64,000 nt of DNA, taken from contig NZ_JQFA01000002.1 in assembly GCF_000763385.1 (NCBI RefSeq), forward strand, positions 3,348,001 through 3,412,000, read 5' to 3'. Each line of letters starts with the position of its first letter. Within the stretch, counting starts at the first letter, position 1. Of the stretch, positions 17,585-27,412 are shown piece by piece. The stretch comes from Leptolyngbya sp. KIOST-1 (GTDB taxonomy: Bacteria > Cyanobacteriota > Cyanobacteriia > Phormidesmidales > Phormidesmidaceae). The translations under genes were made by a program, and so were the position numbers. The notes under the pieces were generated by a model that made no database searches, was not told the origin of the DNA, and saw only the letters and a program-made list of their open reading frames with translations.

Positions 17585-19948
17585 ATGCTCAAACGACTGC
17601 TGCGGGGCGCTTTTGTAGGGTTGCTAACCGCCGCCCTTGTGCTTCAATCCGCCGTACCCCCGGCCCTGGCCCAGGAAATTTTGCCCCATCCCGACAAGCC
17701 TTTTGCTGGCAAAATTGGGCTGACCTATAAAACATCCGAACCGGTCAAAAGCCAGCTCAAACTGCCCAGCACCTACGGCATTGAAAACGCCCCTAACGTG
17801 CTGCTGGTGCTGATTGACGATGTGGGCTTTGGCCAGTTCAGCAGCTTTGGCGGCAGCATTCCCACCCCCACCATGGATCGGGTGGTGAAAAACGGGTTGC
17901 AGTTTACCCAGTTCCACACCACCGCCCTCTGTTCTCCCACCCGCGCGGCCCTGCTCACTGGGCGCAACCACCATTCCGTCGGTAACGGCGTGATTACCGA
18001 AGCCGGGACGGGTTTTCCGGGATACACCGGGGTAATTCCAGACAACACCGCCACCTTTGCCCAAATCTTGCAGGCCTACGGCTACGCCACCGCCTGGTTT
18101 GGCAAAAACCACAATGTGCCCGACTGGGAGAGCAGCATGGCTGGTCCCTTCGATCGCTGGCCGCGCGGTCTGGGCTTTGACTACTTCTACGGGTTTGTCG
18201 GCGGCGACACCGACCAGTTCCACCCCGCCCTGGTGGAAAACACCACCCGCATTGAGCCGCCAGAAACCAATGCCGATGGCACACCCTACCACCTCAGCAC
18301 CGACCTGGCCGACCACGCCATCAACTACATTCGTCAGGTGAATGCCGTCTCTCCCGAAAAGCCCTTCTTTGTGTATTTATCGCCGGGTGCAACCCATGCC
18401 CCTCACCAGGCTCCCCAGGAGTGGACCAACAAATTCAAGGGCCAGTTCGACATGGGCTGGGACCAGTACCGCATTGACACCTTCGAGCGACAAAAGAAGC
18501 TGGGGGTAATTCCCGCTGACGCCAAGCTCACCCCCCGACCCACAGCGCTGGCCGCCTGGGATTCCCTCTCCCCTGAAGAACAGCGGGTCTATGCCCGGAT
18601 GATGGAGGTGTTCGCCGGATTCACCGCCCATGTGGATCATGAGGTGGGTCGCGTGGTGGATGCGATCGCCCAGATTGGCGAGCTGGACAACACCCTGGTT
18701 ATCTATATCGCTGGTGACAACGGCTCCAGCGCCGAGGGGGGCTTCAACGGTCTGCTGAACGAAATGACCTTCTTCAACGGTCTACCCGAAAACCTGGAAG
18801 ACAAGGTGGCAGCGGTCAATGACCTGGGCGGCCCCATGTACTACAACCACTTCCCCTCGGCCTGGGCCTGGGCGATGGATTCCCCCTTCCAGTGGACCAA
18901 GCAGATTGCCTCCCACTTTGGCGGTACCCGCAACGGCATGGCCATGGCCTGGCCGGCGGGCATCAAAGACAAGGGCGGCAAGCGCTTTCAGTTCAGCCAT
19001 GTGATCGACATTGCCCCCACGATTTTGGAGGCGGCAGGCATCGCCCAACCCGTGCAGGTGAACGGCATCACTCAGAAACCTATCGAAGGCACCAGCCTGG
19101 TCTATACCTTTGATGACGCCAAAGCCCCTAACCGCCACACCACCCAATACTTCGAGATGGCGGGCAACCAGGGCATTTACAGCGACGGCTGGATGGCCAG
19201 CGCTTTATGGAGCGAACCCTGGGTGCCGGAACCGCCGCCGGGTAAGGACATTCTGAACCTGGATTGGGAGCTGTACCACATCGACGAAGACTTCACCCAG
19301 GCGGTGGATCTGGCGGATCAGATGCCCGCCAAGCTCCAGGAAATGAAAGACCTGTTCTACGCCGAAGCTGCCAAATACAACGTGCTGCCCCTGGATGGTC
19401 GCAAAACCGCTCGGCTCAACGTTGCCAACCGTCCCAGTCTGACGGCAGGTCGCACCCACTTTGCCTATCCACAGGGCATCCGCATCCCGGAAGGCTCGTC
19501 TCCTGACCTGAAGCACATCAACCACACCATTACTGCCAATGTGGAAATCCCTTCCCAGGGTGCAGAAGGCATGTTGATGACCCTGGGCGGACGATTCGCC
19601 GGGTATGGCCTATTTGTGAAGGACGGCAAACTTGTTTACCACTACAACCTGGCCGGGGTCGAGCGGTACAACATCGAGTCAGATACGCGAATTCCTACTG
19701 GGAAAGTAGCGCTGAAGGCCGAGTACAAAAGCGATGCTAACCAACCCTATGCCGGAGCAACGGTAACGCTCTATGCCAACAACAAAAAAATCGGTCAGGG
19801 CCGGGTTGAAAAAAGCATTCCCAACCGCGTCACCCTGGATGAAACTCTGGATATCGGCTTCGATACGGGGACGCCAGTAACGGAATCCTACGAGCTACCT
19901 TTTGCCTTTACCGGCAAGCTCGATGAGGTGGCCATTGACCTGAATTAA
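17585..19948 (+). CDS. Secreted type I arylsulfatase (paralogue)
   Basis: 787 residues with a Sec signal peptide (GLLTAALVLQSAVPPALAQ, cleavage near 30). The layout matches the 13710 gene: LLVLIDDVGFG metal site, CSPTR at 116-120 within TTALCSPTRAALLTGRNHH, AGDNGSS metal ligands and a beta-rich C-terminal extension ending in ELPFAFTGKLDEVAIDLN. The two are clearly duplicates that have diverged, most around the loop after the AGDNG site (NGLLNEMTFFNGLPENLEDK here), which may alter substrate choice. RBS AAGAGG lies just before the ATG. No direct-repeat element was seen upstream, so control may differ. Confidence 0.95.
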   Translation: MLKRLLRGAFVGLLTAALVLQSAVPPALAQEILPHPDKPFAGKIGLTYKTSEPVKSQLKLPSTYGIENAPNVLLVLIDDVGFGQFSSFGGSIPTPTMDRVVKNGLQFTQFHTTALCSPTRAALLTGRNHHSVGNGVITEAGTGFPGYTGVIPDNTATFAQILQAYGYATAWFGKNHNVPDWESSMAGPFDRWPRGLGFDYFYGFVGGDTDQFHPALVENTTRIEPPETNADGTPYHLSTDLADHAINYIRQVNAVSPEKPFFVYLSPGATHAPHQAPQEWTNKFKGQFDMGWDQYRIDTFERQKKLGVIPADAKLTPRPTALAAWDSLSPEEQRVYARMMEVFAGFTAHVDHEVGRVVDAIAQIGELDNTLVIYIAGDNGSSAEGGFNGLLNEMTFFNGLPENLEDKVAAVNDLGGPMYYNHFPSAWAWAMDSPFQWTKQIASHFGGTRNGMAMAWPAGIKDKGGKRFQFSHVIDIAPTILEAAGIAQPVQVNGITQKPIEGTSLVYTFDDAKAPNRHTTQYFEMAGNQGIYSDGWMASALWSEPWVPEPPPGKDILNLDWELYHIDEDFTQAVDLADQMPAKLQEMKDLFYAEAAKYNVLPLDGRKTARLNVANRPSLTAGRTHFAYPQGIRIPEGSSPDLKHINHTITANVEIPSQGAEGMLMTLGGRFAGYGLFVKDGKLVYHYNLAGVERYNIESDTRIPTGKVALKAEYKSDANQPYAGATVTLYANNKKIGQGRVEKSIPNRVTLDETLDIGFDTGTPVTESYELPFAFTGKLDEVAIDLN

Positions 19949-20094
19949 TTCTTACTGTGTCCCCAGTTTGGTCCTGGAACCTGGTCTGGGGGCGCAGTTA
20001 ACTCACATGTTTTACACAGTGGAGCTGAAGCGCTCAGCAGATAATTTGGCTGGCTGTTAGCCCCATGGACTGGAGTGATTGGGGGTTGATCCCG

Positions 20095-22008
20095 ATGGAA
20101 AGTCTTGAACTCGATCGCCGCACCTTTTTGCAAACGTCTCTGGCTGTAGCGCCTGCCATGCTTTCGTTCAATGCCCCAAAAGATGCCCCAAAAGACACCC
20201 TGGTATCTACCTCTGATAAACAAGTTTTTACCATCCTCCATACCAACGACATGCACTCTAACGTGGTGGGGGTGGGGCCGTTGCGAGACTACACGCCCTT
20301 GCGGTTGGGGGATGACCAGACCAGGGGCGGCTATGCCCGCCTGGGAGCGTTGATTGCTCAGCGTAAAGCCGCACTAGAACAACTCGGCCCCGTCCTGGTG
20401 CTGGATGCGGGGGACTTTAGCATGGGCACCGCCGTGGCCGCCGCCTGTCGCGAACTGGGGGCCGAGCTGCAACTGATGGCAGCCATGGGCTACGACGCCA
20501 CTACCTTTGGCAACCACGAGTTTGACCTGGGGCCGGATGGCCTGGGTCAGGCGATCAAGCAGGCGGCCAATGCCGGCCCTGTCCCGGCCATTGTGGTGAC
20601 GAATAGCGATGTCAGCGCCGACTCCGATCGCCTCGCCGATCTGCAAGCGCTGGCCCAGCGGGGGGTGCTTCAGCCCTACCGGGTGATTGAACGGGGTGGC
20701 CTACGGTTTGGCCTGGTGGGCATCATTGGCTACGATGCGTTTAAGTATTCAACCGATCCCGGAGAGGTTGTCTTTGGCGACCCGATCGCAACGGCCAAGG
20801 CAGCGGTGCAACGGCTGAAGCGGGAAGAACAGGTCGATGTGGCGATCGCCCTTAGCCACGGTGGCGTGGTCAAGCAGCCCGATGGGTCGTTCCAGGGGGA
20901 AGACCTGGCCCTGCTCGATGCCATCCCAGAATTAGATGTGGTGATTGGTGGCCATACCCACAGCGAATTGCGGGAGCCGCTCTTGGTCGATCATCGCCCG
21001 GTGGTGCAGACCGGCAAGTACGGCGAACACCTGGGTGAACTGGTGCTCAGTCTGGAGGATGGCCGGGTGCAGGTAGAGTCTTACCGGCTCATTCCTGTAG
21101 ATGACCAAATTCAGGGCGATCGCGCCCTTCAGAACCGGGTAGACCACTTTTTGCGCCGGGCGGGAGAGGTTACCTTTGCCCCCCGCGGCTACGCCACCAC
21201 CCAACCCCTGGTAATGATCACCGAAGACTGGCCCATGGACTACGCCGACATAGAGTCGGGCACACCCCTGGCCAATGTGGTGACGGACGCCCTGCGCCTT
21301 GCCACCAACAGCCAGATTGCCTTTACAGCCAATGGGGCCATCCGGGCCGGGCTGACCCAGGGCAAAACCGGGGTGCAAACGGTGTACGACATCTTTGCCC
21401 TGGCCCCCCTCGGCAACGGCATTGTGGACCCCACTGCCGGGAGTGCTCTGGTCAAAGGCTATTTCACGGCGGCGGAAATCAAAAACATCCTGGAATTTTT
21501 GCTGATGGACGACCCCAACCATCCCGGCGAATACTACCCCAGGACATCGGGTCTGCGGTTTTACTACGACCCCAGCCGCCCCCGGTTTGATCAGGTTACC
21601 AACCTAGAGCTGGGCAATCTGGACAACGGTTATCAACCCCTCGATCTAGACGCCCCTACCCTCTATAGCTTTGCCACCAGTTTGTACGTGGGCTCGATTC
21701 TGGTTTACATTCCCCAACTCAGCAAAGGTGCGTTGCCCCTCCAGCCTAAAAAGGCCGATGGCAGCCCCCTGACCACCAAGGCTGAAGCGATCGTTGACCC
21801 CAGGGAATCGACCAGTCCCTATGTCTTACCGGCGACAACCCATCTCAATGCCGACCTGGCTGCGATCAATGCAGCGAGCCGAGAAATTAAAGAGTGGCAG
21901 GCGATTATGGACTACCTCATGAGCTTGCCCCACAAAAACCCAGATGGCATTTCCGTCTTGCTCAAAGATGCCCGTGCCCGTGAGGTACGCGGCATTAAGT
22001 TCTATTAA
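20095..22008 (+). CDS. Tat-exported 5'-nucleotidase / metallophosphatase (UshA-like)
   Basis: 637 residues from ATG 20095 (MESLELDRRTFLQTSLAVAP), which places a twin-arginine motif DRRTFLQ at the N-terminus; an in-frame ATG at 20065 is less likely. The catalytic domain has FTILHTNDMHS (metal D and H), VLDAGDFSMG, TTFGNHEFDLG and VVIGGHTHSE. The C-terminal substrate domain includes GTPLANVVTDALRLATNSQIAFTANGAIRAGL. Family members release phosphate from nucleotides or related esters outside the cytoplasm, using metals loaded before Tat export. It lies between sulfatase genes on the same strand, so combined sulfate and phosphate scavenging is suggested. Confidence 0.93.
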   Translation: MESLELDRRTFLQTSLAVAPAMLSFNAPKDAPKDTLVSTSDKQVFTILHTNDMHSNVVGVGPLRDYTPLRLGDDQTRGGYARLGALIAQRKAALEQLGPVLVLDAGDFSMGTAVAAACRELGAELQLMAAMGYDATTFGNHEFDLGPDGLGQAIKQAANAGPVPAIVVTNSDVSADSDRLADLQALAQRGVLQPYRVIERGGLRFGLVGIIGYDAFKYSTDPGEVVFGDPIATAKAAVQRLKREEQVDVAIALSHGGVVKQPDGSFQGEDLALLDAIPELDVVIGGHTHSELREPLLVDHRPVVQTGKYGEHLGELVLSLEDGRVQVESYRLIPVDDQIQGDRALQNRVDHFLRRAGEVTFAPRGYATTQPLVMITEDWPMDYADIESGTPLANVVTDALRLATNSQIAFTANGAIRAGLTQGKTGVQTVYDIFALAPLGNGIVDPTAGSALVKGYFTAAEIKNILEFLLMDDPNHPGEYYPRTSGLRFYYDPSRPRFDQVTNLELGNLDNGYQPLDLDAPTLYSFATSLYVGSILVYIPQLSKGALPLQPKKADGSPLTTKAEAIVDPRESTSPYVLPATTHLNADLAAINAASREIKEWQAIMDYLMSLPHKNPDGISVLLKDARAREVRGIKFY

Positions 22009-22030
22009 AAAATGCCCCCAACCTGCTGCC

Positions 22031-22098
22031 GGAGCCATCGTGACGCTCGTTGGCGCAGCCCTTTATAGGCTAAATCTCGCCCCGCAAGCGATGGCTCC
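22031..22098. repeat. 10-bp inverted repeat after the nucleotidase
   Basis: GGAGCCATCG (22031-22040) and its complement CGATGGCTCC (22089-22098) are 48 bp apart, between the nucleotidase stop and the next sulfatase. Could fold in RNA; no T tract. Function unknown. Confidence 0.35.
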
Positions 22099-22120
22099 CT
22101 GTCTCTGGAGGGATGCAAAA

Positions 22121-22141
22121 ACTTGCGTTTTTTGAACAGTG
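22121..22141 (+). promoter_or_regulatory. Direct-repeat element, copy 3 (upstream of third sulfatase)
   Basis: TTGCGTTTTTTGAACAGTG core, one mismatch from the copies at 13512 and 13564, ending 91 bp before the ATG at 22233. The following bases (AGGCCGAAACGGTC) resemble those after the other copies. Sharing between two separate sulfatase promoters suggests a common regulator. Confidence 0.55.
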
Positions 22142-22232
22142 AGGCCGAAACGGTCAGCGTACAATCCTCCCAATACCTTTGATTTGAGCATGTTTGTTGA
22201 TTTAAGAACCTTGAAATGGAGCTACTAGCCCT

Positions 22233-23918
22233 ATGAGAAAACCCCCTTCTCAGGACTGGCGCAGCGGGATATTTGGCCTCCCTCGCCTCTTGACTCGATT
22301 GATTGCCGGAGCGTTGGTTGGCGCGATCGCACTGGCCCCTTCCGCTTGGCTGGGACTAGGGACTGGTGAGGCGATCGCAGCCCCCTTCTCTTCGACCAGT
22401 GCTGCCCCCGCCTCGGCGGCGACAGCGGCCCCCACCAAGCCCAACATCGTGGTGATCTGGGGCGATGACATCGGCCAGAGCGACCTCAGCGCCTACACCA
22501 AAGGGCTAATGGGCTTCCATACCCCCAACATCGATCGCATCGCCGAGGAAGGGGTGCTCTTTACCGACTACTACGGTGAACAAAGCTGCACCGCCGGACG
22601 CGCCGCCTTCATCACCGGGCAGAGCGTGTTTCGCACCGGGCTGAGCAAAGTCGGTCTACCCGGTGCCGATCTGGGGCTGCGTTCCGAAGACCCCACCATT
22701 GCCGAACTGCTGAAGGCCCAGGGCTACGCCACGGCCCAGTTTGGCAAAAATCACCTGGGCGACAAGGACGAATTTTTGCCCACAGCCCACGGCTTCGATG
22801 AATTCTACGGCAACCTCTACCACCTCAATGCCGAAGAAGAGCCGGAACTGCCTGACTACCCCAGCTCCAAGGATTTTCCCAACTTTGCCAAGCGCTTTGG
22901 CCCCCGGGGGGTGCTGCACACCTTCGCCGATGGCCGCATAGAAGACACCGGCCCCCTGACCAAAAAGCGGATGGAAACCATCGACGACGACATCGCCGAT
23001 CGCTCTGTGGAGTACCTGAAAAAGCAGGCGGCAGCGGGGCAACCCTTCTTTATGTGGACGAACTTCACCCACATGCACTTCCGCACCCACCCCAAGGCCG
23101 AAAGCGTGGGGCAGGCCGGACGCTGGCAATCGCCCTACCACGATGTGATGGTGGACCACGATCAGAACGTTGGACAGATCCTAGATGCGTTAGATGAACT
23201 GGGACTGGCCGAAAACACCATTGTCTTTTACAGCACCGACAACGGCCCCCACATGAACTCCTGGCCCGATGCCGCCATGACCCCCTTCCGCAATGAGAAA
23301 AACTCCGGCTGGGAAGGGGCGTTTCGGATTCCTGCCATGGTGCGCTGGCCGGGGCACATCGAACCGGGCACCGTGTCGAACGACATCATGTCTCACCTGG
23401 ACTGGATGCCCACCTTCCTGGCCGCCGCCGGAGCCCCAGACGTGAAGGACAAGCTGCTCAACGGGTACAAGGCCGCTGGTCGCAACTTCAAGGTGCATTT
23501 AGACGGCTATAACCAGTTGCCTTACCTGACCGGCCAAACCCGCGAAAACCCCCGCCAGGAGTTCTTTTATTTCTCGGACGACGGCGATCTGCTGGCCATG
23601 CGCTACGACAACTGGAAGCTGCATTTCAAAGTGCAGGATGCCCCCGGTACCCTGGATGTCTGGCAGCGGGACTTTCGGCCCCTGCGCTTTCCCTACATCT
23701 TTAACCTGAGGACAGATCCCTACGAACGGGCGACCTTGACCTCAAACACCTACTGGGACTGGATTTTGGATCACATCTTCCTGCTGGTGCCCGCCCAGGG
23801 CAAGGTGGCAGAATTTCTCTCCACCTTTAAGCAGTATCCGCCCCGCCAAAAAGCCGCCAGCTTCACGGTGGATCAGGTGCTAGAGCAACTGCAATCCATT
23901 CCCCCCGGCAGCAGCTAA
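22233..23918 (+). CDS. Secreted type I sulfatase (AslA-like, CTAGR active site)
   Basis: 561 residues. A long leader has a hydrophobic segment at about residues 20-50 (LIAGALVGAIALAPSAWLGL) and an Ala/Thr/Pro-rich linker to residue 70. Metal motif IVVIWGDDIGQSDL follows, then CTAGR at residues 119-123, fitting the C-x-(P/A)-x-R consensus. FYSTDNGPHMN (metal ligands) and GKNHLGD lie downstream. Unlike the two 780-residue enzymes it lacks the long beta extension and belongs to another subfamily, so its substrate probably differs. Preceded by the shared 21-bp element and followed by two 66-bp hairpin repeats. Confidence 0.94.
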   Translation: MRKPPSQDWRSGIFGLPRLLTRLIAGALVGAIALAPSAWLGLGTGEAIAAPFSSTSAAPASAATAAPTKPNIVVIWGDDIGQSDLSAYTKGLMGFHTPNIDRIAEEGVLFTDYYGEQSCTAGRAAFITGQSVFRTGLSKVGLPGADLGLRSEDPTIAELLKAQGYATAQFGKNHLGDKDEFLPTAHGFDEFYGNLYHLNAEEEPELPDYPSSKDFPNFAKRFGPRGVLHTFADGRIEDTGPLTKKRMETIDDDIADRSVEYLKKQAAAGQPFFMWTNFTHMHFRTHPKAESVGQAGRWQSPYHDVMVDHDQNVGQILDALDELGLAENTIVFYSTDNGPHMNSWPDAAMTPFRNEKNSGWEGAFRIPAMVRWPGHIEPGTVSNDIMSHLDWMPTFLAAAGAPDVKDKLLNGYKAAGRNFKVHLDGYNQLPYLTGQTRENPRQEFFYFSDDGDLLAMRYDNWKLHFKVQDAPGTLDVWQRDFRPLRFPYIFNLRTDPYERATLTSNTYWDWILDHIFLLVPAQGKVAEFLSTFKQYPPRQKAASFTVDQVLEQLQSIPPGSS

Positions 23919-23946
23919 TGGCCCAGAGAGAGCCCAGGCCCAGGAA

Positions 23947-24012
23947 AGATCCCAGGGTTCTTCCTGCATAATGACGCCATGGTTTGTGGTTAGGCAAAGA
24001 ACCCTGGGATCT
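23947..24012. repeat. 66-bp hairpin repeat, copy A
   Basis: 16-bp arms AGATCCCAGGGTTCTT/complement enclose a 34-nt centre. Tandem with copy B 14 bp later, and nearly identical in the centre. It lies 28 bp after the sulfatase stop. Confidence 0.75.
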
Positions 24013-24026
24013 GGGCACCCCAGGAG

Positions 24027-24092
24027 AGATCCCAGGGTTCTTCCTGCATAATGACGCCATGGTTTATGGCTTGGCCAAGAACCCTGGGATCT
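24027..24092. repeat. 66-bp hairpin repeat, copy B
   Basis: Same arms and length as copy A; the centre differs at only a few bases. Ends 11 bp before the next gene's ATG. The copy at 30562 has the same arms and length but a different centre. Confidence 0.75.
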
Positions 24093-24103
24093 GAGCCACC
24101 TCC

Positions 24104-24817
24104 ATGATGGCCTTTCACCCCGACGCTCCCCCCATGACATCCGATACCCCGCTTCCCCCCCGCCCTCGCCTCAGAGCCCCCAAAGCTGCGGCCATTGCCG
24201 GGATTTTGTTTTCGGTTTTGCTGATCGTCAGTTCGGCTCTGATCTTGCTGGCGACCCCACCCACACCCCTGGGCACTGAGACCGGACTGCTGAGCCAAAC
24301 GCCCGCCGTGCTGCTGGCGCTAAACCTGGTGCCCTTTGCTGGCATTGCCTTCCTGTGGTTTATGGGGGTGGTGCGCGACGTGCTGGGGGAGCGGGAAGAC
24401 CAATTCTTTGCCACGGTGTTTCTGGGCAGCGGCCTGCTATTTGTGGCCATGCTGTTTGTCAGCTCAGCGGTGACCGGCAGTCTGCTTTTGCTCACCAGCC
24501 GACTCTCCGAAGGAGAACTGCTTACGGTCTACGACCTAGGCCGCCTCATCGCCCGCGAAACCCTCAGCACCTACAGTATTCGCATGGCCGGGGTGTTTAT
24601 GATTTCTAGCTGCACCCTGTTTCTGCGCACGGGGGTTATTCCCCGCTGGACGGCCTGGTTGGGCTTTGGGTTCGCCGCCATCATGCTGCTTAGAATTGGC
24701 TACATCAACAGCTTGGGCTGGGTAATGCTGCTGTTCCCCCTGTGGGTGCTGCTGGTCAGCCTCCACATTCTGACGGAAAGCTACACCCATCGCTCCGACA
24801 ATTTTTCCCAGGGTTAG
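24104..24817 (+). CDS. Multispanning membrane protein, unknown function
   Basis: 237 residues (ATG 24104; ATG 24134, giving MTSDTPLPPRPR, is equally possible and neither has a clear RBS). About six hydrophobic helices are visible: AAIAGILFSVLLIVSSALIL, AVLLALNLVPFAGIAFLWFM, FATVFLGSGLLFVAMLFVSS, a segment at SIRMAGVFMISSCTLF, WLGFGFAAIMLLRIGYI and WVMLLFPLWVLLVSLHIL. No signature of a named transporter family is recognised. It is the first of several small membrane-protein genes on the same strand after the sulfatase at 22233. Confidence 0.75.
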   Translation: MMAFHPDAPPMTSDTPLPPRPRLRAPKAAAIAGILFSVLLIVSSALILLATPPTPLGTETGLLSQTPAVLLALNLVPFAGIAFLWFMGVVRDVLGEREDQFFATVFLGSGLLFVAMLFVSSAVTGSLLLLTSRLSEGELLTVYDLGRLIARETLSTYSIRMAGVFMISSCTLFLRTGVIPRWTAWLGFGFAAIMLLRIGYINSLGWVMLLFPLWVLLVSLHILTESYTHRSDNFSQG

Positions 24818-24906
24818 AGCAAGTCCATCGGTGGCCGTAGATTTTGTTAGGTTCCGCTTTGCTCACCTAACCTACAGATCGACAGATCACTAACCTCAAT
24901 CCATCT

Positions 24907-25482
24907 ATGCTCGACCCTTCCCCATCTCCCCACCCGATAACCACCATGCCCCGCTTGGTCATGGCGATCCGCTGGACTCGTTTTATGAGCGTGCTGGCGG
25001 TGATCTCATCCTTGATTGGAGCCTTGCTGATGTTTTGGATTGGCACGGTCAACACCCTAAAAGCCGTTCTGTTAGTCATTAATGCCGAGGAATCGATGGT
25101 AGAGGGGAGCCGCATTTCCACCACCGAACTCGCCACCCTGGAGCTATTGGAATGCCTGGACAGCTTTCTGGTAGGGCTTGCATTTTTATACTTCGCCTAT
25201 GGCATTTACTCGCTGTTTATTCAGCTTGGCAAATCTGATACGGATTCGGGTACTTGGACCAAGCTGGGGGGAATCAGCACCCTAAAAAAGACCTTGATGG
25301 AGGTGCTGATTGTGCTGCTAACGGTGGTTTTTGTGAAGGGCCTGCTAGAACGGCTATCGTTTCGGGGGCTGGAGTGGACGTATATGGTAATTCCCCTCTC
25401 GATTTTGGCCCTGGCTGCCAGTACCCGCCTGCTGCAATTTGAAGGCGCTGAGGCGGCGAAGACAAAGGAGGCTGACGAATGA
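24907..25482 (+). CDS. UPF0114/YqhA family membrane protein
   Basis: 191 residues. UPF0114 features are an N-terminal helix after WTRFMSVLAVISSLIGALLM, a loop, the conserved LLECLDSFLVGLAFLYFAYGIYSLFI, STLKKTLMEVLIVLLTVVFVK, and a final helix. Family function is unknown. The stop overlaps the start of the MFS gene by 4 bp (ATGA), indicating translational coupling with it. Confidence 0.85.
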   Translation: MLDPSPSPHPITTMPRLVMAIRWTRFMSVLAVISSLIGALLMFWIGTVNTLKAVLLVINAEESMVEGSRISTTELATLELLECLDSFLVGLAFLYFAYGIYSLFIQLGKSDTDSGTWTKLGGISTLKKTLMEVLIVLLTVVFVKGLLERLSFRGLEWTYMVIPLSILALAASTRLLQFEGAEAAKTKEADE

Positions 25483-26939
25483 TGGCAACCGTTGCCCCCA
25501 GTTCCTTTGAACAGCGGTTGGACAATGCCCCCCTGACCCGGGCCATGGGGCTGCTGTGGCTGCTGTCGGCGGGGCTGATTGCATTGGATGGCTTTGACTT
25601 TTTCGTCATCGGCGTTGCCCTGCCCTTTCTCAAGCGGGATTTTGGCCTGGATGCGGTGACCGTGGGGGCGGTGGCCACGGCAGCGGTGGTGGGGTCGCTG
25701 GTGGGGTCGCTCACCCTGGGGCCAATCACCGATCGCGTGGGGCGCAAGCCGATGCTGATCGTCGATGTGGTGCTGTTTGTGGTGGCCACGGCGGGCACGG
25801 CCCTGGCCTGGAATGCCGCTTCGCTGATCGCCTTTCGGTTTTTGGTGGGGGTGGCGATCGGGGCCGATTACCCGATCAGCGTTGCCTACATCACCGAGAA
25901 CGTGCCCGCCCGGTGGCGGGGGCGCCTGGTGATTGGGGCCTTTACCTTTCAGGCGGTGGGGGCCATGGTGGGGGCGCTGACGGGGGTGGTGGTGATTCAC
26001 CTGTTTCAGGTGCTGTACGCCGACCCAGAACCGCTGGCGGTGCAGTATGCCTGGCGCTGGATGCTGGGGGTGGGGGTGGCCCTGGCGGTTGTCGTCGCGG
26101 CGGTGCGGCTGGCGGTACAGCTCGAAAGCCCCCGCTACTACATCAGCCGAGGTGAGTATGCCGAGGCTTCGGCCGCGGCCAGCCAGCTTTTGGGGGAACC
26201 CGTTGTGATCACCGCCGAGCATGAACCACCCCCCGAGACCGAACCGGCGAGCCTGGCCACGCTGTTTACCCCCCTCCATCGGCGCAGCACCCTATTGGCC
26301 TCGCTGCCCTGGTTTTTGCAGGACATCGCCACCTACGGCATCGGCATCTTTACCCCCACCATCATTGCCCTGCTGGCCCTGGCCACGGAAACCGACTTCA
26401 TGGCCAGGGAAATGGCCTCGGCCCAGGGGGCGGCTGTGGTGGATGTGTTTTTGATTGTCGGTTTTCTCTGCGCCGTGGCTCTGGTGGAACGGCTGGGGCG
26501 GATCCGCTTGCAAATCATCGGCTTTGGGGGCATGGCCGTGGGGCTGTTGCTGCTGGCGGCCTCGGGGCTGGTGACTTCGGGTAGCGGGGCGGAAATCGGG
26601 CTGGTGTTGGCCGGGTTTCTGGTGTTCAACCTGTTGATGAACGCTGGCCCCAACGCCACCACCTTTCTGCTGTCGGGGGAGGTGTTTCCCACCCGTCTGC
26701 GAGCTACCGGGGCGGGGTTTGCGGCGGCCTTTGCCAAGGCGGGGGCGGTGCTGGGCACCTTTGTGCTGCCCGTTTTAGGTAAATCTTGGGGGCTGCCGCC
26801 CCTGCTGGCGGGACTGGCGGTGGTTTGTGGGCTGGCGGCGGTGCTCACCTACCGCTTCCGCATTGAAACCACCGGTCAATCCTTAGAGGCGGTGCAGGAC
26901 TGGGAGCGATCGCTATCCTTTACCCCCCCAGGAGGTTAA
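25479..26939 (+). CDS. MFS transporter (sugar/phosphate:H+ symporter-like)
   Basis: 486 residues with about 12 membrane helices. MFS signatures are GPITDRVGRKPMLIVDV after helix 2 (the loop 2-3 D-R-x-G-R-K motif), RFLVGVAIGADYPISVAYI and PARWRGRLVIGAFTFQAVGAM, typical of the sugar-porter and phosphate:proton branches. VFPTRLRATGAGFAAAFAKAG lies near the C-terminal half. The substrate cannot be read from sequence. Coupled by overlap to UPF0114 upstream; DUF1622 follows after 3 bp. Location within the sulfatase island suggests uptake of a desulfated or dephosphorylated product, but that is inference. Confidence 0.9.
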   Translation: MMATVAPSSFEQRLDNAPLTRAMGLLWLLSAGLIALDGFDFFVIGVALPFLKRDFGLDAVTVGAVATAAVVGSLVGSLTLGPITDRVGRKPMLIVDVVLFVVATAGTALAWNAASLIAFRFLVGVAIGADYPISVAYITENVPARWRGRLVIGAFTFQAVGAMVGALTGVVVIHLFQVLYADPEPLAVQYAWRWMLGVGVALAVVVAAVRLAVQLESPRYYISRGEYAEASAAASQLLGEPVVITAEHEPPPETEPASLATLFTPLHRRSTLLASLPWFLQDIATYGIGIFTPTIIALLALATETDFMAREMASAQGAAVVDVFLIVGFLCAVALVERLGRIRLQIIGFGGMAVGLLLLAASGLVTSGSGAEIGLVLAGFLVFNLLMNAGPNATTFLLSGEVFPTRLRATGAGFAAAFAKAGAVLGTFVLPVLGKSWGLPPLLAGLAVVCGLAAVLTYRFRIETTGQSLEAVQDWERSLSFTPPGG

Positions 26940-26942
26940 ACC

Positions 26943-27404
26943 ATGCCCTGGTTAGAGCCCCTTGAAACCCTTTCCGTTACCTTGGCCACCCTAGGGGGAA
27001 GCCTGCTGGAATTCTTGGGTATACTCTGCATTTTTGTGGGCATTTTTGCCACCGCTCGGCTGGCGATCAAAATCCTGCGACACCGCAAACGGGTGGTGCT
27101 GCCCTTTGTGCAAATTCGACTGAAGTTTGGCCTGTGGCTGGCCCTGGCGCTGGAATTTCAGCTGGGGGCCGATATCTTGAGTACTGCGATCGCCCCCAGC
27201 AACGACGCCCTGATTCGCCTCTCGGTGATTGCGGTCATCCGAACCTTCCTAAACTACTTTTTGAATAAAGAAATTGAGGCTCAACTGGAATTTCGTGAAC
27301 GGGCGATCGCCCACAACCATCCACCCCTATTTTTGATCGATAGCCCGACGGAGTTTATGGAAATTCCTCGGGATGACAGTAAGCCCCACTCTCCCCAACC
27401 ATGA
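26943..27404 (+). CDS. DUF1622 family membrane protein
   Basis: 153 residues. Family features are an N-terminal helix LLEFLGILCIFVGIFATARL, the basic loop ILRHRKRVVL, IRLKFGLWLALALEFQLGADIL and SVIAVIRTFLNYFLNKEIEAQL. Family function is unknown. An AGGAGG RBS overlaps the end of the MFS gene, and the stop overlaps the next DUF202 reading frame, so 24907-27790 reads as one operon. Confidence 0.87.
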   Translation: MPWLEPLETLSVTLATLGGSLLEFLGILCIFVGIFATARLAIKILRHRKRVVLPFVQIRLKFGLWLALALEFQLGADILSTAIAPSNDALIRLSVIAVIRTFLNYFLNKEIEAQLEFRERAIAHNHPPLFLIDSPTEFMEIPRDDSKPHSPQP

Positions 27405-27412
27405 CTGTTACA